A DNA stretch of 64,000 nucleotides from Paraburkholderia sp. HP33-1. Its GTDB lineage: Bacteria; Pseudomonadota; Gammaproteobacteria; Burkholderiales; Burkholderiaceae. The notes below the pieces were generated by a model. It had not been told where the DNA came from, searched no databases, and saw nothing but the letters and a program-made list of their open reading frames with translations. A program made the position numbers and the translations under genes. Shown here in pieces: positions 1 to 8,428 of the stretch. The first letter of the stretch is position 1. Every line of letters starts with the position of its first letter. The DNA lies in the NCBI RefSeq assembly GCF_021390595.1, contig NZ_JAJEJR010000001.1, positions 62,001-126,000 on the forward strand, written 5' to 3'.

Positions 1-102
1 CAACTGCAGAAGCCCGGCGGCAAGCGCCTGCCGGTGCGCGAATTCCTCGCTGGCTCGACGCTTGCCGAAGGGCAGCGCTTCCAGCTTCCCGCGGCAGAAT
101 AA
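1..102 (+). CDS. fmt: Methionyl-tRNA formyltransferase, C-terminal end (partial)
   Basis: Only the last 33 codons are inside the window, ending in TAA. The peptide runs [18 protein letters not shown] and ends in LPAAE. This resembles the C-terminal oligonucleotide-binding domain of Fmt, which formylates initiator methionyl-tRNA using 10-formyltetrahydrofolate. The gene order supports it: in Burkholderia fmt is usually followed by a LysE exporter, htpX and rsmB, as here. The catalytic domain lies to the left of the window and cannot be checked, so the call rests on a short tail plus context. Confidence 0.7.
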   Translation, partial: QLQKPGGKRLPVREFLAGSTLAEGQRFQLPAAE

Positions 103-158
103 GCGCCCCGCGCGTTAGAATCCTCCATGCAGCAGACTAGGTTCCGAGGGTTCATCAC

Positions 159-800
159 ATGTTCGGCATCGTCCATTTCGAGTTTTTCATCGTCGCGGTT
201 TTTCTCCTGAACATCACGCCAGGGCCGGATACCGCGTATATCGTCGGGCGCAGCGTCGCACAGGGCCGCGGCGCCGGGCTGATGTCTGCGCTCGGTATTT
301 CGGCGGGCTGCTGCATTCACTCGCTTGCTTGCGCGTTCGGCCTGACCGCGCTGCTGGCAGCCTCGGCCACGGCGTTCACCATCGTTAAATTCGTCGGCGC
401 GATTTACCTGATGTATCTGGGCGTGCGCCTCATCTTCTCGAAGCCGACCGCGAATGCGCCCGCCGGCGACGCGCGCGCTCCGTCCGCGCCGAAGTCGCTG
501 CGGCAGCTTTTCCTGCAAGGCTTCTGGACCAACGTGCTGAACCCGAAGGTCGTGCTGTTCTTCGTGTCGTTCTTCCCGCAATTCGTCACGACGGGCAGCG
601 AACATAAGACCTTCGCCTTTCTCACGCTCGGCGCGGTGTTCGTGCTGATGAGCATGGTCTGGAACAGCTTCGTCGCGTGGATCGCGGGCAGCGTCACGCA
701 GCGTTTCTCGGGCAAACCGGCAGTCAAGCGCTGGCTCGATCGCGGTGTTGGCAGCGCGTTCGTCGGCTTGGGCATCAAACTCGCGACCGCCTCGCGCTAA
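159..800 (+). CDS. LysE/RhtB family amino acid exporter
   Basis: This 213-residue protein is the usual size for the LysE/RhtB superfamily, inner-membrane exporters of amino acids such as lysine, threonine or homoserine lactone. The N-terminus carries the family signature NITPGPDTAYIVGRS at about residues 18-32, where the GPD turn follows the first membrane segment. Five to six hydrophobic segments can be seen, with a basic and proline-rich cytoplasmic loop around residues 90-110. The ATG has a GAGGG ribosome site 8 bases upstream. The substrate cannot be told from sequence. It lies between fmt and htpX, probably in its own transcription unit or read through from def-fmt. Confidence 0.85.
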   Translation: MFGIVHFEFFIVAVFLLNITPGPDTAYIVGRSVAQGRGAGLMSALGISAGCCIHSLACAFGLTALLAASATAFTIVKFVGAIYLMYLGVRLIFSKPTANAPAGDARAPSAPKSLRQLFLQGFWTNVLNPKVVLFFVSFFPQFVTTGSEHKTFAFLTLGAVFVLMSMVWNSFVAWIAGSVTQRFSGKPAVKRWLDRGVGSAFVGLGIKLATASR

Positions 801-825
801 TTGAATTTCCCTGAATCCCCCTTAT
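800..825 (+). promoter_or_regulatory. Candidate heat-shock (sigma32-type) promoter of htpX
   Basis: ATTGAA (800-805) is followed after 12 bases by CCCCTTAT (818-825), close to the sigma32 pattern CTTGAA-N11-16-CCCCATNT. It begins at the stop of the LysE gene and would give an RNA starting near 832, about 74 bases before the htpX ATG. A TACAAT at 839-844 could serve as a sigma70 -10 instead. HtpX is heat-shock induced in other proteobacteria, which fits, but the match is by eye only. Confidence 0.4.
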
Positions 826-905
826 CTAACATTTCGCTTACAATCTGGCGCCGCAATCGCGCGGCACGGAGACGAAGGCCACGCTCGGGGCAAGGAGTTG
901 CAGAC

Positions 906-1763
906 ATGTTTAACTGGGTTAAAACCGCGATGTTGATGGCCGCGATCACGGCCCTTTTCGTCGTGATCGGCGGGATGATCGGCGGGTCGCGCGGCATGAT
1001 GCTCGCGCTCGTGATCGCCTTGGGGATGAATTTCTTCTCATACTGGTTCTCCGACAAGATGGTCCTGCGCATGTACAACGCGCAGGAAGTCGACGAAAAC
1101 AGTGCGCCGCAGTTCTATCGGATGGTGCGCGAACTTGCCACCCGCGCGAACCTGCCGATGCCGCGCGTCTACCTGATCAACGAAGACGCACCGAACGCGT
1201 TCGCCACTGGCCGCAATCCGGAGCACGCGGCCGTCGCGGCGACCACCGGCATTCTGCGCGTGCTGTCCGAGCGCGAAATGCGCGGCGTGATGGCGCACGA
1301 ACTCTCGCACGTGAAACACCGCGACATTCTGATCTCGACGATTTCGGCGACGATGGCCGGCGCGATCTCCGCGTTGGCGAACTTCGCGATGTTCTTCGGC
1401 GGCCGCGACGAAAGCGGCCGTCGCGCGAATCCGATCGCGAGCATCGCGGTTGCGCTGCTCGCGCCGATCGCGGGCGCGATGATCCAGATGGCGATTTCGC
1501 GTGCGCGCGAATTCGAAGCCGACCGTGGTGGCGCGCAGATTTCGGGTGATCCGCAGGCACTTGCATCGGCGCTCGACAAGATTCATCGCTATGCGAGCGG
1601 CATTCCGTTCCCGACCGCCGAGGCACATCCGGCCACCGCGCAGATGATGATCATGAATCCGCTGTCGGGGGGCGGTATCGCGAATCTGTTTTCGACGCAC
1701 CCTGCGACCGAGGAGCGGATTGCGCGTCTGATGGAAATGGCGCGTACCGGGCGCTTCGACTAA
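906..1763 (+). CDS. htpX: Membrane-bound zinc metalloprotease HtpX
   Basis: HtpX is an M48-family zinc endopeptidase of the inner membrane that degrades misfolded membrane proteins together with FtsH. The 285-residue product has two N-terminal membrane segments (about 5-45), the metal site HELSH near residue 130 ([12 protein letters not shown]), a second pair of hydrophobic segments around 145-200, and the third zinc ligand in REFEADRGG. The start at [10 protein letters not shown] was chosen because an AAGGAG ribosome site sits 8 bases upstream. An upstream TTG in frame would only add a basic, non-conserved extension. A rho-independent terminator follows. A sigma32-like promoter upstream suggests heat control. 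Confidence 0.95.
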   Translation: MFNWVKTAMLMAAITALFVVIGGMIGGSRGMMLALVIALGMNFFSYWFSDKMVLRMYNAQEVDENSAPQFYRMVRELATRANLPMPRVYLINEDAPNAFATGRNPEHAAVAATTGILRVLSEREMRGVMAHELSHVKHRDILISTISATMAGAISALANFAMFFGGRDESGRRANPIASIAVALLAPIAGAMIQMAISRAREFEADRGGAQISGDPQALASALDKIHRYASGIPFPTAEAHPATAQMMIMNPLSGGGIANLFSTHPATEERIARLMEMARTGRFD

Positions 1764-1800
1764 GGCGCGGCGTCGCTCTGCGCGTCAAGCGTGACAAGCT

Positions 1801-1832
1801 GAAAAGCGGGCCCGCGAGGTCCGCTTTTTTTC
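1801..1832 (+). terminator. Rho-independent terminator after htpX
   Basis: AAAAGCGG (1802-1809) pairs with CCGCTTTT (1821-1828), with an 11-base loop and a run of seven T from 1825. It closes the htpX unit before rsmB. Confidence 0.8.
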
Positions 1833-1960
1833 GTGCCTTTCGTCAACACTGAGCGACGACATCCACGGGCACCACCCACGCGCGGCGGCGCCCCATCAGC
1901 GCCACGCTACAATGTGCGCTGATTGCGCCGCACACCGTGCGGCTGGCCTTTACTCCCTTC

Positions 1961-3400
1961 ATGACTTCAAAGCCTTCTTCGCGTTCTCCTTCTTCGTCGG
2001 CGCGTTCGCGCGAATCCCGTTTGTCGACGCTGCATCTGTCGCCCGAATCGCTCGGGTTCGCGCTCGACTGCGCCGCCCAAGCCGTCGGCGCCGTGCGTCA
2101 CGGCGCGGCCTTGCCCGCTGCGCTGCAAAGCGTCTTCGTGGCGGTGCCGGAGGGTAACGCCGCAGCGGCGCGCGGCGCGGTGCAGGACATCGCGTATCGC
2201 ACGATGCGCCGTCTTGCGACCGTCGAGTGGCTGATCGCGAAGCTCGTCAAGAAAGCACCTTCGCCGCACGTCGCGCATGTGCTCGCGTGCGCGCTTGCGC
2301 TGCTCGTCGACGACGAAGCGAGCGCGGCCTACACGCCGTTCACGGTCGTCGACCAGGCGGTCATGGCGATCGGCGCGCGCCGCGAGTTTGCGTTCGCGAA
2401 GGGGCTCGTCAACGCGGTGCTGCGCAACTTCTTGCGCGAGCGCGACACGCATCTCGCCGCCGTCCAGGCCGACGAAGTGGCGCGCTGGAACTATCCGGCC
2501 TGGTGGATCGACGCGGTGAAGCGTGCGTGGCCTGAGGCGTGGCAATCGGTGCTGGAAGCCGGCAACACGCAAGGTCCGTTGACGTTGCGCGTGAACGCGC
2601 GCCATTCGACGGTCGACGCCTATCTGCAAGTGCTGCAACGCCAGCAGATCGCCGCGACCAAGGCTGGCGAGCACGCGGTCACGCTTGCTACGCCGATGCC
2701 GGTCGAGCGCATTCCGGGCTTCAGCGAAGGCATCGTGTCCGTGCAGGACGCAGGCGCGCAGCTCGCCGCGCAATTGCTCGGCGTGCGCGACGGCATGCGC
2801 GTGCTCGACGCGTGCGCGGCCCCCGGCGGCAAAACCGGCCATCTGCTCGAACTCGCCAACATTCGACTCGTTGCGCTCGAAAGCGACGCGTCGCGCGCGC
2901 GCCGCATCGGCGAAAACCTGCGGCGTCTGAAGCTCGAAGCGGAAGTGCGTATCGGCGACGCGGGCGCGCCCGCGCAATGGCACGACAACCTCGACCAGCC
3001 GTTCGACCGCATCCTCGCCGACGTGCCGTGCTCGGCGTCGGGCATCGTGCGGCGTCATCCGGATATCCGCTGGCTGCGTCGCCAGTCCGATATCGCCGCA
3101 CTCGTCGCCGAACAGCGCCGAATTCTCGAGGCGTTGTGGCCGCTCGTGAAACCGGGCGGCGAGTTGCTTTACGTTACGTGTTCGATCTTCCCCGAAGAGG
3201 GTGAGTTGCAGGCACAGTGGTTTGGAAACCAGCATCAGGATGCGGTACGATTGGACGCGCCGGGGCAGTTGTTACCCTCAGTTGCCCGCGCGCCCGCCGA
3301 CCCATCGGCCGGTTCTCATGCCGGACAGCACGCTGAATTCGGCGCCGGCGCGAACTCAGACCACGACGGATTTTTCTACGCGCGCTTTCAGAAACGGTGA
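1961..3400 (+). CDS. rsmB: 16S rRNA (cytosine-967-C5)-methyltransferase RsmB
   Basis: RsmB (Sun/Fmu) methylates C967 of 16S rRNA using SAM. The 479-residue protein has an N-terminal NusB-like RNA-binding domain (about 20-165, including the conserved VNAVLRNFLRE) and a C-terminal Rossmann methyltransferase domain. The SAM motif is DACAAPGGKTGHL. The two catalytic cysteines sit in DVPCSASG and YVTCSIFPEE. The ATG at MTSKPSSR is preferred over an upstream GTG; the first 25 residues are serine-rich and poorly conserved in any case. There is a low-complexity insert just before the C-terminus (APADPSAGSHAG). The stop overlaps the start of the next gene as GTGA, indicating translational coupling in an rsmB-DUF4390-ntrY-ntrX operon. 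Confidence 0.93.
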   Translation: MTSKPSSRSPSSSARSRESRLSTLHLSPESLGFALDCAAQAVGAVRHGAALPAALQSVFVAVPEGNAAAARGAVQDIAYRTMRRLATVEWLIAKLVKKAPSPHVAHVLACALALLVDDEASAAYTPFTVVDQAVMAIGARREFAFAKGLVNAVLRNFLRERDTHLAAVQADEVARWNYPAWWIDAVKRAWPEAWQSVLEAGNTQGPLTLRVNARHSTVDAYLQVLQRQQIAATKAGEHAVTLATPMPVERIPGFSEGIVSVQDAGAQLAAQLLGVRDGMRVLDACAAPGGKTGHLLELANIRLVALESDASRARRIGENLRRLKLEAEVRIGDAGAPAQWHDNLDQPFDRILADVPCSASGIVRRHPDIRWLRRQSDIAALVAEQRRILEALWPLVKPGGELLYVTCSIFPEEGELQAQWFGNQHQDAVRLDAPGQLLPSVARAPADPSAGSHAGQHAEFGAGANSDHDGFFYARFQKR

Positions 3401-3996
3401 CCATCAAACGCTTCTTCCCGCTTCGGCTCGCTGCCGTGCTCTGGATCGCGCTGGCCGTCTGGCTTACAGCGCCGGGCGCGGCACACGCTGACTCGATCGC
3501 GGTGCAGCGGGCGTCGCTGCAGGCTGACAACGGCGGCTGGAGTCTCGACGCGCATTTCGAATTCGATCTGAACAGCAATCTCGAAGACGCGGTCAACAAG
3601 GGCATTCCGCTTTATTTCACGACCGATTTCGAACTGAGCCGACCGCGCTGGTACTGGTTCGACGAGCAGCCGGTCAGCGTGTCGCAAAGTTTGCGGCTGT
3701 CGTTCCAGCCGCTGACGCGCGAATACCGCGTCTCGAGCGTACAGTCGGGCGGCTTGCAGCTCGGCTTTTCCACTCTCAAGGATGCACTCGCGGTCATCAA
3801 GCACGTGACGTCGTGGCACGTGATCGACCGCAATCAGGTGCGCGTCGGCGAAACCTATAACGCGTCGGTGCGCATGCAGCTCGATATCGGGCTGATGCCC
3901 AAGCCGTTCCAGATCGATGCGGTGAACAACCGCGACTGGAACCTCGCCTCCGATTGGAAGCGCTTCACTTTCACGGCGGCCGAACATGCTAAATAG
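3397..3996 (+). CDS. DUF4390 family secreted protein
   Basis: The 199-residue protein has a signal peptide (basic MTIKRFF, hydrophobic core, AHA cleavage site near residue 31) and otherwise looks like a beta-rich soluble domain with a WYWFDE motif. It matches the DUF4390 family, which in betaproteobacteria lies directly upstream of ntrY; its biochemical role is unknown. The GTG start overlaps the rsmB stop by four bases, and its own stop overlaps the ntrY start by eleven bases, so it is probably co-translated with the NtrY sensor. A periplasmic partner of NtrY is an attractive idea but is inference only. Confidence 0.8.
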   Translation: MTIKRFFPLRLAAVLWIALAVWLTAPGAAHADSIAVQRASLQADNGGWSLDAHFEFDLNSNLEDAVNKGIPLYFTTDFELSRPRWYWFDEQPVSVSQSLRLSFQPLTREYRVSSVQSGGLQLGFSTLKDALAVIKHVTSWHVIDRNQVRVGETYNASVRMQLDIGLMPKPFQIDAVNNRDWNLASDWKRFTFTAAEHAK

Positions 3997-6385
3997 AGTT
4001 CGCTCATCTTCCACCAGTGTCAGCAGCATCGTCGTGCGCGTGCTGGTGTCGACGGTCGCGGTGACGGCCGTGCTGCTGCTCGTGCTGCTGGCCGCCGCGA
4101 GCGCGAACACCGAATTCTTCGACCGCTATTACCAATGGCTGTATGCGGCCAACGTCGCGGTCGCGCTGGTCTTCCTGCTGGTGGTGACGACGCTCGTCAT
4201 CATCATCATCGTGCGATTACGCACGGGCAAATTCGGCACGCGACTGCTTGCGAAGCTCGCGTTCTTCATGGCGCTGGTCGGCGTGGTGCCGGGTGGCATC
4301 ATCTACATCGTGTCGTATCAGTTCGTATCGCGCAGTATCGAGTCGTGGTTCGATGTGAACGTCGAAACCGCGCTTGCGTCCGGCCTCAATCTCGGGCGCG
4401 GCATGCTCGACGCGTCGCTGTCCGATCTGCAGACGAAGGCGCGTCTGATGTCCGAGCAGCTCGCGAGCGCGGATGCCGCCGGTACCACGCTGACTCTGCT
4501 GCGTCTGCGCGATCAGTTCGGCGTGCAGGACGCGACTATCGTCGAGCCGACCCGCAGTATGTCGGGCGCGACGCCGGACATGCACGTGGTCGCGCAGGCG
4601 TCGGGCAACTACGCGATGCTCGTGCCGAACGATCTGCCGACACCGCTGATGATCGAGCAGGCGCGCGGCCACGGCTATGCAGCCATCGAAGGCGAAGTGG
4701 ACGGCGACCCGCAGGCACACGACGGCAAGGGCGCGCTGCGTCTGCGCGTCGTGCAGCGTATTCCCGATTCGAACGCGTCGCTATTGCAGCCCGCCGAGCG
4801 CTTCCTGCAGCTGACGCAGCCGGTCTCGAAAACGCTCGCACGTAATGCCGATTCGGTGCAGCGCGCGTATCGCGAGTATCAGGAGAAGGCACTCGGGCGC
4901 ACCGGTCTGCGCAAGATGTACATCGGCACGCTGACGTTGTCACTGTTCCTCGCGACCTTCATCGCGATGATGCTCGCGCTCGCGCTCGGCAACCAGCTCG
5001 CGCGGCCGCTGTTCCTGCTCGCGCAGGGCACGAAGGAAATTACCGAGGGCGACTACACGCCGAAGCGCGAAATCAAGTCACGTGACGAGCTCGGCTTCCT
5101 CACGCAGTCGTTCAACGCGATGACGCGGCAGCTCTCGGAAGCGCGCGGGGCGGTCGAGAAAAATCGTATCGCGCTGGAGCATTCGAAGGCGTATCTCGAG
5201 AGCATCCTCGCGAACCTGACCGCGGGCGTGTTCGTGTTCGACCGGCAGTTCCGGCTCACCACCGCGAATCGCGGCGCCGAGCGAATTTTCCGTCAACCGT
5301 TCCAGACGGTGCTCGGATCGTCGCTCGATCAGATCGGCGTGCTCGGCGATTTCGGTGCGATGGTGCGCAAGGCGTTTGCCGATCGCGAAGCGGCGAGCGA
5401 AGATGGCCACGCCGACAACGGCCACTGGCAGCAGCAGTTTTCGGTGCCGGTGGCTGGCGAAGCCGAGCCGCTCACGTTGCTCGTGCGCGGCGCGCGCCTC
5501 GTCGCGGCGAACGAGCGCGATGCCGAAGACTTGCAGACCTCGGGCTACGTTATCGTGTTCGACGACATCTCCGACGTGATCTCCGCGCAGCGTTCGATCG
5601 CATGGGGCGAAGTCGCGCGGCGGCTCGCGCACGAGATCAAGAATCCGCTCACGCCGATTCAACTCTCGGCCGAGCGCTTGCAGATGAAACTCGCCGACAA
5701 GCTCGCGCCGTCGGACGCGGACGTGTTGAAGCGCGGCGCGACGACGATCGTCAATCAGGTCGCCGCGATGAAGCAGATGGTCGACAATTTCCGCGACTAC
5801 GCGCGCACGCCACCCGCGGTACTCGCGCATCTGCAGTTGAATGATCTGGTCAGCGAAGTGCTCACGCTGTACGGTATAGAGGAAGGCAAGGGCGCGATCC
5901 AGGTCGAGCTTGCGGCATTGCCCGCGATACGCGGCGACGCGACGCAGTTGCGTCAGGTGATCCACAACCTGCTGCAGAACGCGCAGGACGCGGTAGCCGA
6001 GGTGGCGCATCCGCGTGTTTTGCTCGAGACGAGGACAGTAGAATACGGAGACCCCGACGCGCAAGGCAAGGCCCGCGTCGCGGTACGTCTGACCGTGTCG
6101 GACAACGGACCAGGCTTCCCCGCGCGTATCCTCACGCGCGCGTTCGAGCCCTACGTGACGACCAAGGCCAAAGGTACGGGTCTGGGACTTGCGATGGTCA
6201 AGAAGATCGTCGACGAACACGGCGCGCGCATCGACATTCGCAATCGCATGAAGGCTGGCGACGTAATCGAAGGCGCGCAGATTTCGATCCTCTTCCTTCA
6301 ACTGGCGGAAGATCCCGCGCATTCGGCGCACAACGGTGCGTCGCAGGGAACGACAAAAGCAACAGTGCAGACAAGGGCAGCGTAA
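3986..6385 (+). CDS. ntrY: Nitrogen-regulation sensor histidine kinase NtrY
   Basis: The 799-residue protein is a large membrane histidine kinase. It has an N-terminal cluster of membrane segments (about 18-40, 50-75, 90-112), a long periplasmic sensor region, another membrane helix near 310-330, and a HAMP domain (GTKEITEGDYTPKREI). A PAS domain follows around 405-520, then a HisKA domain with the phospho-acceptor in RRLAHEIKNPLTP, and an HATPase domain with VSDNGPG and GTGLGLAMVKK boxes. NtrY phosphorylates NtrX, encoded immediately downstream (stop TAA directly abuts the ntrX ATG). The NtrYX system is linked in other bacteria to nitrogen metabolism, redox control and envelope traits. The periplasmic ligand is unknown. 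Confidence 0.93.
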   Translation: MLNRVRSSSTSVSSIVVRVLVSTVAVTAVLLLVLLAAASANTEFFDRYYQWLYAANVAVALVFLLVVTTLVIIIIVRLRTGKFGTRLLAKLAFFMALVGVVPGGIIYIVSYQFVSRSIESWFDVNVETALASGLNLGRGMLDASLSDLQTKARLMSEQLASADAAGTTLTLLRLRDQFGVQDATIVEPTRSMSGATPDMHVVAQASGNYAMLVPNDLPTPLMIEQARGHGYAAIEGEVDGDPQAHDGKGALRLRVVQRIPDSNASLLQPAERFLQLTQPVSKTLARNADSVQRAYREYQEKALGRTGLRKMYIGTLTLSLFLATFIAMMLALALGNQLARPLFLLAQGTKEITEGDYTPKREIKSRDELGFLTQSFNAMTRQLSEARGAVEKNRIALEHSKAYLESILANLTAGVFVFDRQFRLTTANRGAERIFRQPFQTVLGSSLDQIGVLGDFGAMVRKAFADREAASEDGHADNGHWQQQFSVPVAGEAEPLTLLVRGARLVAANERDAEDLQTSGYVIVFDDISDVISAQRSIAWGEVARRLAHEIKNPLTPIQLSAERLQMKLADKLAPSDADVLKRGATTIVNQVAAMKQMVDNFRDYARTPPAVLAHLQLNDLVSEVLTLYGIEEGKGAIQVELAALPAIRGDATQLRQVIHNLLQNAQDAVAEVAHPRVLLETRTVEYGDPDAQGKARVAVRLTVSDNGPGFPARILTRAFEPYVTTKAKGTGLGLAMVKKIVDEHGARIDIRNRMKAGDVIEGAQISILFLQLAEDPAHSAHNGASQGTTKATVQTRAA

Positions 6386-7075
6386 ATGGCAACCATCCTG
6401 GTGGTAGATGATGAAATGGGCATCCGGGAATTGCTCTCGGAGATCCTGAGCGACGAGGGACACGTCGTGGAGGCCGCTGAGAATGCGCAGGAAGCGCGCG
6501 AGTTCCGTCTGCGTCAGGTGCCGGACCTGGTGCTGCTCGACATCTGGATGCCGGACACCGACGGCGTGACCTTGCTCAAGGAATGGGCTGCGCAAGGTCA
6601 ATTGACGATGCCCGTCATCATGATGTCCGGCCACGCGACGATCGACACCGCAGTCGAAGCCACCAAGATCGGCGCGCTCAACTTCCTCGAAAAGCCGATC
6701 GCGTTGCAGAAGCTGCTGAAGGCGGTCGAGCAGGGACTCGCGCGCGGTAACGCGGCGGCGGTGCCTGGCGGCGTGGCTGCGAAGCCGGCGGTGCCGGTCA
6801 GCGCATCGTCAGTCGCGTCGGCGGCCGCGTTGCCCGTACTGTCGGCTGATGGCCTCGGCGGCGGCGCGCTCGCCGCGCAAACCGCATCGATCTCGTTCGA
6901 TATTCCGCTGCGCGATGCGCGCGACGCGTTCGAGCGCGCGTACTTCGAATATCACCTCGCGCGCGAGAACGGCAGCATGACGCGCGTCGCGGAGAAGACC
7001 GGGCTCGAGCGCACGCATCTTTATCGCAAGCTGAAGCAACTCGGCGTCGATCTCGGCAAGAACAAGGGGGAGTGA
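6386..7075 (+). CDS. ntrX: NtrX-type response regulator lacking the AAA+ domain
   Basis: The 229-residue regulator has a receiver domain (residues 1-120; acidic pocket D8-D9, phospho-acceptor D52 in LLDIWMP, lysine in FLEKP). An alanine/valine-rich linker (about 128-165) follows, then a C-terminal Fis-type helix-turn-helix (ARENGSMTRVAEKTGLERT). Classical NtrX is about 450 residues with a sigma54-interacting AAA+ ATPase between these domains; here that domain is absent. This is not a frameshift: the reading frame is continuous to the Fis domain, and a tRNA follows. It probably binds DNA without activating sigma54 polymerase. It is the last gene of the rsmB-ntrYX operon. Confidence 0.88.
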   Translation: MATILVVDDEMGIRELLSEILSDEGHVVEAAENAQEAREFRLRQVPDLVLLDIWMPDTDGVTLLKEWAAQGQLTMPVIMMSGHATIDTAVEATKIGALNFLEKPIALQKLLKAVEQGLARGNAAAVPGGVAAKPAVPVSASSVASAAALPVLSADGLGGGALAAQTASISFDIPLRDARDAFERAYFEYHLARENGSMTRVAEKTGLERTHLYRKLKQLGVDLGKNKGE

Positions 7076-7127
7076 GCGCCACCTGTTGCATGCGACCGCG
7101 GTCCGGCAAAATTTTTTATGAAAGGGC

Positions 7128-7156
7128 TTGCTGAACTGCGGCTCGCTTGATATAGT
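7128..7156 (+). promoter_or_regulatory. Promoter of tRNA-Phe
   Basis: TTGCTG (7128-7133) and TATAGT (7151-7156) are separated by exactly 17 bases, a good sigma70 promoter. The RNA would start near 7163, a few bases before the mature tRNA 5' end. Confidence 0.65.
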
Positions 7157-7169
7157 TTCGTTCTTCGTT

Positions 7170-7245
7170 GGCCCGGTAGCTCAGTTGGTAGAGCAGCGGA
7201 TTGAAAATCCGCGTGTCGGTGGTTCGATTCCGCCCCAGGCCACCA
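7170..7245 (+). tRNA. tRNA-Phe (anticodon GAA)
   Basis: A 76-base cloverleaf with encoded CCA. The D arm is GCTC...GAGC, the anticodon stem GCGGA/TCCGC holds the loop TTGAAAA with anticodon GAA, the variable loop is GTGTC, and the T arm is GGTGG/CCGCC with loop TTCGATT. The acceptor stem pairs GGCCCGG with CCAGGCC, which leaves a C-A mismatch at the fifth pair (positions 7174 and 7237). It has its own promoter and a strong terminator, so it is a monocistronic tRNA gene. Confidence 0.97.
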
Positions 7246-7251
7246 GGATTC

Positions 7252-7287
7252 AGCCCCAGGAAATCGCAAGATTCCTGGGGCTTTTCC
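7252..7287 (+). terminator. Rho-independent terminator of tRNA-Phe
   Basis: A 10-bp stem GCCCCAGGAA (7253-7262) / TTCCTGGGGC (7272-7281) with loop ATCGCAAGA, followed by TTTT. It starts seven bases after the tRNA CCA end. Confidence 0.85.
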
Positions 7288-7642
7288 GTTTGGCGGGCAA
7301 GTCGTTGCTTCGGCTTGCCATGCAGTTCGAGCCGCGCGCGTGGGGCCGCTGGTGTCGGTGACATTGGGTGTCGCGTGATAAAATCGCGCCAGTTCAAGGA
7401 CTTGCATGCAGGCGTCGCGCGCGGTCGTGCAACGCGCGAATGCGGTGCCGAACGCATCGCAACACCGAAGCACCCAATCCTTCGCCCGACGATCGGCGGT
7501 ATAAGCGCCCAGCCACGTTCACGCGCAACGCGCGACCTATACTGCTTTGGGCCGGCACAGTGCTGGCACACGTCGCGCCGCGTTGCTTGCGTGGCGCACC
7601 TCGCGCAGCGCGACGTGGCACTCTCATTCATGGAGTATCACG
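7288..7642 (+). other. Intergenic region upstream of queC with a weak promoter candidate
   Basis: I see no convincing gene in these 355 bases. GTGACA (7358-7363) and TAAAAT (7379-7384), 15 bases apart, could form the promoter of the queC-queE-queD operon, leaving a leader of about 250 bases. I looked for a preQ1 riboswitch and saw no recognisable aptamer. The function of the long leader, if it is transcribed, is open. Confidence 0.35.
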
Positions 7643-8374
7643 GTGATCCGCAAAGACGCCAAGCGTAGCGCGCTCGTGCTGTTTTCCGGCGGCCAGGATT
7701 CCGCCACGTGTCTTGCGTGGGCGCTCGATCGCTACGACACGGTCGAAACGCTCGGCTTCGATTATGGTCAGCGGCATCGCGTCGAGCTCGAGTGCCGCGA
7801 GGGGTTCCGTCAGGCCATCGTGCGCGCGTTTCCGGCGTGGGCCGGTCGTCTCGGCGACGATCACATGATCGACCTGTCGCTGCTCGGCGCGATCAGCGAC
7901 ACCGCCATGACGCGCGAGATCGAGATTGAGGCGACGGCCAATGGTTTGCCGAACACGTTCGTGCCGGGCCGCAATCTGATGTTCATGACGATCGCCGCGG
8001 CCATCGCATATCGGCGAGGCTTGCAGGTGCTGGTCGGCGGGATGTGCGAAACGGACTTCTCGGGCTACCCCGATTGCCGCGACGACACGATGAAGGCGCT
8101 GCAGGTCGCGCTGAATCTCGGCATGGACAAGCGCTTCGCGCTGGAGACGCCGCTGATGTGGCTCGACAAGGCCGACACGTGGCGTCTCGCGCACGAGCTA
8201 GGCGGCGACGAGCTGGTCGAACTGGTACGCGTCGAGACGCATACCTGCTACCTCGGCGAACGCGCCGAGTTGCACGCTTGGGGCTTCGGCTGCGGTGAAT
8301 GCCCGGCGTGCCGGTTGCGCAAGCGTGGCTATGAGGCTTACCTCGCCGGTGAGAAAGTCACCGAGCCGGTCTGA
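7643..8374 (+). CDS. queC: 7-cyano-7-deazaguanine synthase QueC
   Basis: QueC makes preQ0 from 7-carboxy-7-deazaguanine with ATP and ammonia, the third step towards queuosine in tRNA. The 243-residue protein has the PP-loop ATPase motif [11 protein letters not shown] at residues 12-22, the conserved [13 protein letters not shown] region (LGFDYGQRH), and a C-terminal zinc site in [14 protein letters not shown]. The start is a GTG (VIRKDAKRS) with GGAG seven bases upstream. The longer in-frame ATG would add an unconserved arginine-rich leader. It is the first gene of queC-queE-queD, all three needed to turn 7,8-dihydroneopterin triphosphate into preQ0. Confidence 0.95.
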   Translation: MIRKDAKRSALVLFSGGQDSATCLAWALDRYDTVETLGFDYGQRHRVELECREGFRQAIVRAFPAWAGRLGDDHMIDLSLLGAISDTAMTREIEIEATANGLPNTFVPGRNLMFMTIAAAIAYRRGLQVLVGGMCETDFSGYPDCRDDTMKALQVALNLGMDKRFALETPLMWLDKADTWRLAHELGGDELVELVRVETHTCYLGERAELHAWGFGCGECPACRLRKRGYEAYLAGEKVTEPV

Positions 8375-8428
8375 CGGTTCGCGCGGCAACGCCCATCATT
8401 GATTCAGGAACACAGGACAGAAAGCAGC

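Noticed and set aside
1967..3235. A 422-codon open frame on the minus strand opposite rsmB
   Set aside because: The plus-strand gene has all RsmB motifs. Long antisense frames are a normal by-product of third-position GC bias here; the antisense product is arginine/histidine-rich with no domain.
5078..6634. A 518-codon minus-strand frame opposite ntrY-ntrX
   Set aside because: It spans two well-supported genes on the other strand and has shadow composition without motifs.
6386..7075. ntrX as a frameshifted or truncated pseudogene
   Set aside because: The receiver and the Fis helix-turn-helix are in one frame with an intact stop, and no AAA+ fragments lie in other frames or downstream, so it is a true short form.
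7195..7225. The tRNA mismatch as proof of a tRNA pseudogene
   Set aside because: All other stems, the anticodon loop, CCA end, promoter and terminator are intact, so a functional gene is more likely.
7288..7642. A preQ1 riboswitch before queC
   Set aside because: No class I or II preQ1 consensus could be found by eye in the leader.
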